A stretch of DNA of 32,900 nucleotides, from the NCBI GenBank assembly GCA_964544635.1, contig CAZJCK010000041.1, positions 1 through 32,900 of the forward strand. Reading direction: 5' to 3'. Under the pieces are notes generated by a model. It worked only from the letters and a program-made list of their open reading frames with translations, did no database searches and was not told the DNA's origin. Source of the DNA: CAZJCK01 sp964544635. GTDB lineage: Bacteria > Zixibacteria > MSB-5A5 > GN15 > FEB-12. How positions within the stretch are numbered: position 1 is the first letter of the stretch; each line of letters begins with the position of its first letter. Made by a program: the position numbers and the translations under genes. Shown piece by piece: positions 15,110 through 22,216 of the stretch.

Positions 15110-15159
15110 ACTGAAAGTAGGAAAGGCGATGCGGCCAAAAAACCGCTTGACTTTCCCCG

Positions 15160-15175
15160 GCCCTCTGGGCTTTTT
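15160..15175 (+). terminator. Weak candidate terminator after the lipoate ligase-like gene
   Basis: GCCC (15160-15163) and GGGC (15167-15170) surround TCT and are followed by TTTTT. The stem is only 4-5 bp, so termination would be inefficient unless flanking bases add to the fold. Confidence 0.4.
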
Positions 15176-15285
15176 GCAATCTGTTGTTTTTCAAAAGCTT
15201 TGGTTGGGAAATGCCGCGTGCGATTGCTGTTTTGAGGTCTCGCGGCACAATGAAGGATAGGTGAGTTGGGATCATTGCGAACGCG

Positions 15286-15301
15286 GTTTGTACACACAAA
15301 C
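15286..15301. promoter_or_regulatory. Inverted repeat upstream of the TonB receptor operon
   Basis: GTTTGT (15286-15291) and ACAAAC (15296-15301) surround ACAC, about 105 nt before the receptor start. It could be an operator half-site pair or a leader hairpin. The wider 296-bp gap also holds a loose TGCCGCG/CGCGGCA inverted repeat (about 15213-15246). I found no convincing -35/-10 pair there. Confidence 0.35.
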
Positions 15302-15405
15302 GTTGACCCCACACAGCCACAACGAGACGGAAAATAGATCAGGGAATTCTGTCCCATTGATACTCGCGGCCATTGGTGCCGTGTCGCTTCAGGAGGTAGA
15401 TTGGG

Positions 15406-18400
15406 ATGATTGGTCGACGAAGACATCTGGCATTACTCACATGGGTTATTGTGGGGGGACTTGCCCTCATCCTGCCGCAGCACGCATTCGCGGCCGCGGT
15501 CGGACAGATTAAAGGGCAGATTACCGACGAAACAACCGGTGAGCCAATTATCGGCGCCTCGGTTCTGGTGGTCGGCACCAATCGTGGCGCCATGACCGAT
15601 GTTGACGGTCGCTATACGATCGGTCAACTCGATCCGGGGACATACACGCTTCGCGTATCGTCAATCGGCTACAACACCTTCGAGGTGCAGGAAATCCTGG
15701 TCAAGTCGGACTTGACGACTGAGCAGGATGTCGCTATCTCGCCGACCGAAGCCCAACTCGAAAAGACAATTACGGTGACTGCCGACCGCGATATCATCGA
15801 CAAGTTCGAGGTGTCCAACCAGCAGGTTATCACCAAAGAGACAATTGAGCGCCAGCCGGTCCAGACCGTGGACAAGCTCCTCAGCCAGGTGGCCGGGGTG
15901 CAATCCAATAACGAAGGTGAAATCTTTATCCGCGGCGGCCGTGCCGGCGAGGTAGCCTATATCGTCGACGGCGTTCCGATCGGCGACCCGCTCGGCGGCC
16001 TGGGTGATGCCGGCGCCAACCTGTCGCTCGTCTCCGGATCCATCCAGGAGTTTACGGTTATTAAAGACGGCTTCGATCCGGAGTACGGTAACGCCCTTTC
16101 CGGTATCATCAAGGTGAATACAGCTCAGGGCTCGAATGACTTCACGAATGTGAACGCCCAGTTCATCACCGATGATTTCGGCAACGACGATCTCAACGAG
16201 TACTCGCGCAATAACGACTATGTGCGCTTCTCGGTCTCCGGTCCCGACCCTCTCCTGAAGAGCAAAATCCTCCCGGCCATCGGCATCAACTGGCTGAAGG
16301 ACAAGGAATTTACGTATTACTTCTATGCCGAGGTCGACAAGTCGAACGGTTTTTATCAGTACGAGCGTTATGATACGCCGCTGACCCAACGTCCCTACGA
16401 CAACCTCAGCCTGGCCGGCTTCAACGTTCCCGAGCGCCTCGAGAACCGCTACTACTACCAGGCCAACTTCCGCCTGCGGCCGAAACAAAACCTGAGGTTT
16501 GTGCTGTCGTACAAGAACCGCGAGGTCGATCGCACCCTCTTCAGCTGGGCTTACCGGTACTCCGCGGCCACGGCGCCGGTGCGTATTGACAAATGGCAGT
16601 CGCTGTCGCTCGAAGTCTCGCAGGTGATCGGTCGTAATCTCAACTACGAAGCCATCTTCTCCTGGAGCGAAACCTCGGTGAATCAGAAGCCGGGCGACCC
16701 GACCAGCCCCGGCCACGGTCTGAATCCTGATCAATTTACATTGCAGGAAGATTATGAAACGTATGATGATCGCAACGGTAACGGCGTGTACGACGCCCCC
16801 GAGCCGATCATCAATCTTTTCCCCGATACCGCCAGCTACGGTGTCGACTTTACCGGTCCCGCCTATACCTACGGTGAATTCATCGATGTCGACGGCGACG
16901 GCAGATATAATCCGAACGCCGGTGACCGTCTGCTCACCCTCCAGAACATCCAGTCCGGCGGTACCGACCAGATTCCGTTCCGCTTCAACGATAACGGCAT
17001 CCTCGACGTAACCGAGGGCGAACCGTTCATCGACATCAACGGCAACGGTGTGTGGGATGAAGGCGACTTCCTTCGCGACAAGAACGGCAACGGCATTCTT
17101 GACAACGAGCGCAATCAGGTCGTCCGCACTCCCGAGCCGGAACCGTTCATCGACGGTGACTCCATCATCGGCGAACCGTTTATCGATTTCAACGGTGACG
17201 GTGTCTTTACGCCGGGTATCGACGTTTTTCGCAAGACGGTCGGTGCCGACAACATGGACTTGAACTACAACGGCCAGCATGACGGCCCCAATGATCCATG
17301 GGAACCGGGCATTCCGTTCATCGACCGCAACGGCAACGGCCTGTACGATCCGCCGAACTCGCAGTATGATCCAGGCGAACCGTTCACCGACGTCAACGGC
17401 AACAACCAGTACGATGCCGGCGGTACCAATCAGTTCCTCAATCCCGGCACGTTCGCCAGCGACGGCACCACCTGGCATTTCCGTCGCAGCCGCACCCTTC
17501 GCGGTGAGGTCAAGCTGTTCTGGCAGCTCGGTAACCACGAATTGAAAGCCGGTGGCGCGTTCGACAAGAACGACTTCCGCTTCGAGGAAATCGAAGATCC
17601 GTTCCTGCGCTACACCGGCCGTCCCGACGGCGGTCCGTACCCCGATCGCGGTTCCTTCCGCGACATCTGGCAGTACGACCCTTGGTCGGGTCAGGTCTAT
17701 TTCCGCGATAAGATCGAGTATGGTTCGATGATTGCCTCGCTCGGTTTGCGCATGGACTTCTTTCTTCAGGACAAGAACGACCTGGTTGACATCGCCCGTA
17801 ACGACGATCTCGGCTCCGGCGTTATCCTCGGTGACCGTCACAAACTCTCGCCGCGAATCGGTTTCTCGTATCCGATCTCCGACAAGGCGAAGGTGCACTT
17901 CAACTACGGTCACTTCTACCAGTTGCCGAGCTTCACCCGCATGTACCGGCGCAATACGACCAATGTCGACGCCAATACGATTATCGGTAACTACAACCTC
18001 GATTACGAAAAGACCATCCAGTACTCGTTTGGTGTCAAGTACGCCATGAGCGAGAACTACTCGGTAGATATCTCCGGTTACTTTAAGGACGAGTTCGACA
18101 AGATCAATTCGCAGAGCCTGTTCGTGAGCGGCCTCACCCGTCAGCAGTACCGCAACGTCGACTACGGTCGCTCCCGCGGTATCGAGCTGCAACTGGAGCG
18201 TCGCGGCGGCGGTTATGTCAACGGCCTGTTGACGTACACCTACGCCTTCGCCTTCGGTAAGGCCTCGCAGGCGGCGGAAAACTACCAGTCGGACTTCGAA
18301 CTGTCGCGCGAGCCGCTGTCGGAAGCGCCGCTGGATAACGACATCCGCCATCGCTTCACCGCCAGCGTCCAGGTGTTCGTCCCGAACACCGTCAAGCCGC

Positions 18401-18798
18401 GACTGTTCGGCATGCCGATTCCCAACGGCTGGTCGGTTTCGATTCTCTCCGTAATCGAATCGGGCGAACCGTTTACCCCGAGTGAAACCTTCCCGGGTAT
18501 CGAAACCCGTGCCGGTGAAGACATCCAGCGCAACTCGCTGCGTAAGGCGGCGACCGTCAACTTTGACATCCGCGCCACCAAGGAGTTCTCGATTGCCCGC
18601 CAGAACTTCAACTTCATCCTCTGGGTCGAAAACGTTTTTGATAACCGGAATGTCGACATCGTCTACCCGGAGACCGGTCGTGCCGATACCCAGCAGAATT
18701 TCTCGGGCGAGGTAAGGGCCGGCACCGAGTTTGACCAGGATCCGTCAAACTGGGACTTCGGTCGCCAGGTCCGCGTCGGTCTTGAGTGGACGCTGTAA
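15406..18798 (+). CDS. TonB-dependent receptor with inserted calcium-loop repeats
   Basis: This 1130-residue outer-membrane protein has a signal peptide (1-30), a carboxypeptidase-regulatory-like beta domain (about 33-112, 'GQIKGQITDETTGEPIIGASVLV'), a plug ('VDKLLSQVAGVQSNNEGEIFIRGGRAGEVAYIVDGVP', about 145-240) and a C-terminal barrel ending in 'VRVGLEWTL'. Between barrel strands, residues 454-670 hold at least eight acidic loops of the type D-x-N/D-G-N/D-G (near 455, 494, 543, 558, 594, 618, 640 and 662), several preceded by 'EPFID'. They resemble the calcium loops of EF-hands, dockerins or thrombospondin type 3 repeats and would form a large extracellular insertion. AGGAGG lies upstream of the ATG. 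It starts a three-gene operon. The transported ligand is unknown, and a role in surface binding or secretion is also possible. Confidence 0.9.
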   Translation: MIGRRRHLALLTWVIVGGLALILPQHAFAAAVGQIKGQITDETTGEPIIGASVLVVGTNRGAMTDVDGRYTIGQLDPGTYTLRVSSIGYNTFEVQEILVKSDLTTEQDVAISPTEAQLEKTITVTADRDIIDKFEVSNQQVITKETIERQPVQTVDKLLSQVAGVQSNNEGEIFIRGGRAGEVAYIVDGVPIGDPLGGLGDAGANLSLVSGSIQEFTVIKDGFDPEYGNALSGIIKVNTAQGSNDFTNVNAQFITDDFGNDDLNEYSRNNDYVRFSVSGPDPLLKSKILPAIGINWLKDKEFTYYFYAEVDKSNGFYQYERYDTPLTQRPYDNLSLAGFNVPERLENRYYYQANFRLRPKQNLRFVLSYKNREVDRTLFSWAYRYSAATAPVRIDKWQSLSLEVSQVIGRNLNYEAIFSWSETSVNQKPGDPTSPGHGLNPDQFTLQEDYETYDDRNGNGVYDAPEPIINLFPDTASYGVDFTGPAYTYGEFIDVDGDGRYNPNAGDRLLTLQNIQSGGTDQIPFRFNDNGILDVTEGEPFIDINGNGVWDEGDFLRDKNGNGILDNERNQVVRTPEPEPFIDGDSIIGEPFIDFNGDGVFTPGIDVFRKTVGADNMDLNYNGQHDGPNDPWEPGIPFIDRNGNGLYDPPNSQYDPGEPFTDVNGNNQYDAGGTNQFLNPGTFASDGTTWHFRRSRTLRGEVKLFWQLGNHELKAGGAFDKNDFRFEEIEDPFLRYTGRPDGGPYPDRGSFRDIWQYDPWSGQVYFRDKIEYGSMIASLGLRMDFFLQDKNDLVDIARNDDLGSGVILGDRHKLSPRIGFSYPISDKAKVHFNYGHFYQLPSFTRMYRRNTTNVDANTIIGNYNLDYEKTIQYSFGVKYAMSENYSVDISGYFKDEFDKINSQSLFVSGLTRQQYRNVDYGRSRGIELQLERRGGGYVNGLLTYTYAFAFGKASQAAENYQSDFELSREPLSEAPLDNDIRHRFTASVQVFVPNTVKPRLFGMPIPNGWSVSILSVIESGEPFTPSETFPGIETRAGEDIQRNSLRKAATVNFDIRATKEFSIARQNFNFILWVENVFDNRNVDIVYPETGRADTQQNFSGEVRAGTEFDQDPSNWDFGRQVRVGLEWTL

Positions 18799-18820
18799 GG
18801 GAAGGGTGGCAGGAAAGAAT

Positions 18821-19840
18821 ATGATACGTGGTTTTAAGAAGATAGAGGACAACGCAATGTTGCTGCGAAATAACGGACGAGGTTTCGGTCGGGCCTTCGG
18901 CGCCGGCGGCTGGCTGGCCCTGTTGGCGCTGGCCGTGCTGTTGTGCCTGCCGGGCAGTTCGTTCGGCCAGGCCAAGGTCGGCACCACCGGACCGCAGTTC
19001 CTCGAACTCGGACCGTCCGCCCGCGCCATGGGCATGGGCGAGGCCTTTACCGCAGTGGTGGACGACATCTCGGCCGTCTATTACAACCCCGCCGCCCTGA
19101 CCTACATGTATGGTCGCGAGGCCGGCGCTACTTACATCGATATGCCCGCCGGCGTTCAGTACGGCTTCGGCGCCATCGGCCTGCCGCTCGAATCAATCGG
19201 CGGCGTGCTCGGGATTGGCGTCTACACTTTGTCATCCGGCGAAATGGTCGAACGCACCTATGACCAGGGCGGGATCGAAGGTACCGGACGCGTCTTCGGC
19301 TACAACGGCATCGCTGCCGGTGTGTCGTACGGCCGCTACCTGACCGATCGCTTCTCGGTCGGACTCACCGTCCGCTATATCGGCGAGTTCGTGCACGACT
19401 ACTCCGCCAGCGGCTGGTCGGCCGACGTCGGCACCATGTACAACACCGGCTTTCGGAATTTCAAGATCGCCATGGTGATTACCAACTTTGGCCCCGATAT
19501 GAAATTCATCGAAAACGCCTATCCGCTGCCGATTAACTTCAAGTTCGGCGGTGCTATCGACGTTATCACCGGGCAGGATCACCTCGTGACACTCTCGCTC
19601 GAAGGGTCGCACCCCTCCGATAACCTCGAGAAGTACAACGGCGGTGTCGAATACACCTACCGTGATATGTTCAGCCTGCGCGGTGGATCCCGCATCAACT
19701 ACGATGTCGACCAGTGGACCATCGGCGGCGGTGTCCGCCTGCCGTTCAGCGATGAACGGGAAATCCGGGTCGACTATGCGTTCCAGGACTGGGGCATCCT
19801 CACCCAGAACCATCGGTTCACCATGTTGGTGGCGTTTTAG
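18821..19840 (+). CDS. PorV/PorQ-family outer-membrane beta-barrel protein
   Basis: This 339-residue protein has a signal segment (core 'GWLALLALAVLLCLPGSSFG', near residues 27-46) followed by the hallmark opening of the PorV/PorQ family: 'FLELGPSARAMGMGEAFTAVVDDISAVYYNPAAL'. Alternating beta-strand pattern continues to 'HRFTMLVAF'. The fold is FadL-like. In Bacteroidota, PorV is the T9SS outer-membrane shuttle for sorting-domain cargo; other family members have no assigned job. The ATG at 18821 was chosen because AGGAAAG lies just upstream; an ATG at 18857 (MLLRNNG) is an alternative giving a shorter signal peptide. It sits 22 nt after the receptor gene and 21 nt before the lipoprotein gene, clearly in one operon. 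Confidence 0.87.
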   Translation: MIRGFKKIEDNAMLLRNNGRGFGRAFGAGGWLALLALAVLLCLPGSSFGQAKVGTTGPQFLELGPSARAMGMGEAFTAVVDDISAVYYNPAALTYMYGREAGATYIDMPAGVQYGFGAIGLPLESIGGVLGIGVYTLSSGEMVERTYDQGGIEGTGRVFGYNGIAAGVSYGRYLTDRFSVGLTVRYIGEFVHDYSASGWSADVGTMYNTGFRNFKIAMVITNFGPDMKFIENAYPLPINFKFGGAIDVITGQDHLVTLSLEGSHPSDNLEKYNGGVEYTYRDMFSLRGGSRINYDVDQWTIGGGVRLPFSDEREIRVDYAFQDWGILTQNHRFTMLVAF

Positions 19841-19861
19841 GAAGGAGTGGGGAAGACAGAA

Positions 19862-22156
19862 ATGAACAGTTTGAAGATTACAGCGCATGTGAAAAACAGC
19901 GGTGCCATCCTGGCGCTGCTTGCCCTGCTGGTCCTGCCGGCGATCGGCCTGATGATCGGTTGTACCAGCACCCTCGACGGCGAGCAGACTGCCAACCAGG
20001 CGCCAAATGTGTTTTTTGTAAATATCCCGCCGGAAGGTCAGCAGTTCTCGCGTAATCCGGTCGTCTTCTGGTTCGGGTCCGATCCCGACGGCTTGATCGA
20101 CTTCTATCGCCACCACGTGGCGACGCGTGCTGATGTCGATGCTGTCGGTGACCCGATGGCCTACATCGCCACCATTCCGGACAATGCATGGGTGATCAAC
20201 GATGTCGCCCCGGACGATCCCAACCCGCAAACCAAGCAGTCGATTCCGCTGCAGGCCGACGCCAGCTCGCCGGTCCTGACCTTTGTCGATCAGTACGTCT
20301 TTATCCAGGCGTACGATGAAGTCGGCCTCGGCTCCGACATCAAGGTTCGCCTCTTCAGCCGTAACAACAATCCACCGGAAACCCAGATCGCCGGCTACTC
20401 GCCGTTTTTGCCGTTCGTTAACGATGTCAAGGCCGGCGCCATTACCGGCGTCCGCATGAGCTGGGTTGGCACTGACGAAATCGACTGGCCCTCCGATCCG
20501 CCGCCGTTTGAATTCCAGTGGCGGCTCTACGGTCCCTACACCGATGCCGAGTACGCCGATCTCCAGGCCAATTTCTTTACCGAAGTGTTGCAGACTGCCG
20601 ACGGTCGCCTGTTCCGCTTCGGCGACAGCCTCGAGATCTGCGATACCAACCTGCTGGCCGATTCCGTCGAAATTACCTGCACGACCTACGTCGTCGATGC
20701 CAACATCGAGACTGCCCTGCCGACCGGTTTCGCCAGTCTCGAGCCACTCTTCGCCATCGATGACTCGGCATTCATCAACGATCCGGTTTTCAATCGGGTG
20801 TCCAGGAGCTCCGATGAAGAGCCTGCGGCCGACGAAAACGGCTGGGTGTTCGCGACCTCCGATACGATCTTCGATGTCTTCGCGACCGATCCGAGCGATA
20901 CTACCGTGCAGAAAAAGTTTGTCTTTTGGGTACGCTCACGCGACGACGCCCAGACTCCCGACCTGACGCCGGCGTTCACGTTCGGGACACCGGTCGAAGT
21001 GATCAACCCGAAACGTGAACGCGATGTCATTATTGTCGATTACCAGTCGACCACCGGCCTCAACCTGGTTGGGGGTCCCTATCGGAGCACCAACTTTGCC
21101 GATGACACAGTATTACAGGTCTATTCCAATCTTATCCGTAACTGGCAACTGAACCGAGAGGTGGACACGGTGTTGCCGGGTTCGGACAGGCTCTGGGATC
21201 CCGAGCGTGACTACTATCGCCAGGCCGGACAATCAGGAGAGATTCCGCTGCGAGTGCTGGTCAGCCACCGCATCATTCTGCTGCACAACGATGCCAGCTT
21301 CCGCAGTTCTCAGTTCTTGAACAGTGCCAACAACCTGTTCAAGGCTATTGACGGCGGTGTAAACGCCTGGCTGTCGATGCGGTGTACTATTCTGGGCTCA
21401 AACTTCCAAAGCCAATTCGAGGAGCGGGAAGTCTTCGGCCTGTCGAAAGGGATCGAGTACGCCTTTTACTTCGGCGTAACCAGGGTAATCTACTCAGGCT
21501 GGGGCTGCAGCGCTGTTGCGCCGGTTGGATTCACCGATGAAGCCAACTGCCCCGGCGGACGTATCGAAGATTTCATAGGTACCTACACACTGAGGCCGGA
21601 CGAATATCCAGAGGTGAGTATCGACTCCTCGCTGTTGCACTCCCGCTATCGGTGGACAATTGGCGACCCGAGCCTCGATTCCGCCTTTGGCTGGGATCCG
21701 TATGGGTCGGCTCCGCCGGAACCCATTGGCGCGTTGCCGGAAGTCGGCTGGAGCGGCCGTGTTACTCCGGGTACCGAGATCATTTACCTGTACAAGTCAC
21801 TCTATGGCGACAACCACCCGAATGGCTTCCAGTACTCGTTCGAGGGATCGCCGGTTGCCCACCGCTTTGACCGCGGCAACTTCCGTACCGCGCACTTCAA
21901 CTTCACCGTTATACCGCTGCCCGAAGCACAGGCGCAGACGGTAGTGAACAGCACGCTCAACTTCCTGTTCACGCCGACCCAACAGACCGGCAGCGGGCGT
22001 GCCTCGAGCGCACCGGCCCAGGCGACCACTGAGGAACTGGCCGAGAACTACATGCGACGGGTTATGGAATCTGCCGATCCGGAAGATTTCGATCCGATCC
22101 AGTACGACGGTCGCTTCCACCAGAAGGCGCTTCAGGAAATGTACCAGAGCCGATAA
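19862..22156 (+). CDS. Large secreted lipoprotein of unknown function
   Basis: This 764-residue protein has a lipoprotein signal: a basic start, hydrophobic core 'ILALLALLVLPAIGL' and a lipobox ending at Cys34 ('LMIGC'). The mature part begins with a Ser/Thr/Asn linker and an Ig-like stretch ('NVFFVNIPPEGQQFSRNPVVFWFGSDPDGLIDFYRHHV'), then a second Ig-like block ('NNPPETQIAGYSPFLPFVNDV'). From about residue 380 a domain starts with 'RDVIIVDYQ' and continues with 'RVLVSHRIILLHNDASFRSS', resembling the flavodoxin or amidotransferase-like domains ('ILIIDDD') in exported FCB proteins. The C-terminus is rich in Glu and Met. I recognise no named family. It is the last gene of the receptor/PorV operon and ends at a strong terminator, so it is probably the lipoprotein partner of the receptor. 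The ATG at 19862 was preferred over a GTG at 19847, which lies within GGAG. Confidence 0.82.
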   Translation: MNSLKITAHVKNSGAILALLALLVLPAIGLMIGCTSTLDGEQTANQAPNVFFVNIPPEGQQFSRNPVVFWFGSDPDGLIDFYRHHVATRADVDAVGDPMAYIATIPDNAWVINDVAPDDPNPQTKQSIPLQADASSPVLTFVDQYVFIQAYDEVGLGSDIKVRLFSRNNNPPETQIAGYSPFLPFVNDVKAGAITGVRMSWVGTDEIDWPSDPPPFEFQWRLYGPYTDAEYADLQANFFTEVLQTADGRLFRFGDSLEICDTNLLADSVEITCTTYVVDANIETALPTGFASLEPLFAIDDSAFINDPVFNRVSRSSDEEPAADENGWVFATSDTIFDVFATDPSDTTVQKKFVFWVRSRDDAQTPDLTPAFTFGTPVEVINPKRERDVIIVDYQSTTGLNLVGGPYRSTNFADDTVLQVYSNLIRNWQLNREVDTVLPGSDRLWDPERDYYRQAGQSGEIPLRVLVSHRIILLHNDASFRSSQFLNSANNLFKAIDGGVNAWLSMRCTILGSNFQSQFEEREVFGLSKGIEYAFYFGVTRVIYSGWGCSAVAPVGFTDEANCPGGRIEDFIGTYTLRPDEYPEVSIDSSLLHSRYRWTIGDPSLDSAFGWDPYGSAPPEPIGALPEVGWSGRVTPGTEIIYLYKSLYGDNHPNGFQYSFEGSPVAHRFDRGNFRTAHFNFTVIPLPEAQAQTVVNSTLNFLFTPTQQTGSGRASSAPAQATTEELAENYMRRVMESADPEDFDPIQYDGRFHQKALQEMYQSR

Positions 22157-22183
22157 GAAACGGTTTACCCTGATGATTACAAC

Positions 22184-22216
22184 ACGGCGGTTACCTTCGG
22201 GTGACCGCCGTTTCTT
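22184..22216 (+). terminator. Strong terminator of the TonB receptor/PorV/lipoprotein operon
   Basis: ACGGCGGTTACC (22184-22195) pairs with GGTGACCGCCGT (22200-22211), a 12-bp stem with one G-U pair and a TTCG tetraloop, followed by TTCTTTT. It lies just beyond the stop codon of the convergent glycosyltransferase gene, so the same hairpin could also mark that transcript's end, although no T-run follows on the minus strand. Confidence 0.92.

Noticed and set aside
15372..15392. Possible sigma-54 promoter (GG...GC) before the TonB receptor
   Set aside because: GG and GC are separated by 9 nt, not 10, and the flanking consensus is poor. No acceptable sigma-54 site was found by eye anywhere in the window.
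15661..18351. 896-residue open frame on the minus strand, antisense to the TonB receptor
   Set aside because: It has no start signals, shows Val/Arg/Asp-rich composition typical of the shadow of a GC-rich gene, and the plus frame has a full TonB receptor with domain motifs. Similar long antisense frames at 4398-5390, 5330-6607 and 12599-13897 were rejected for the same reason.
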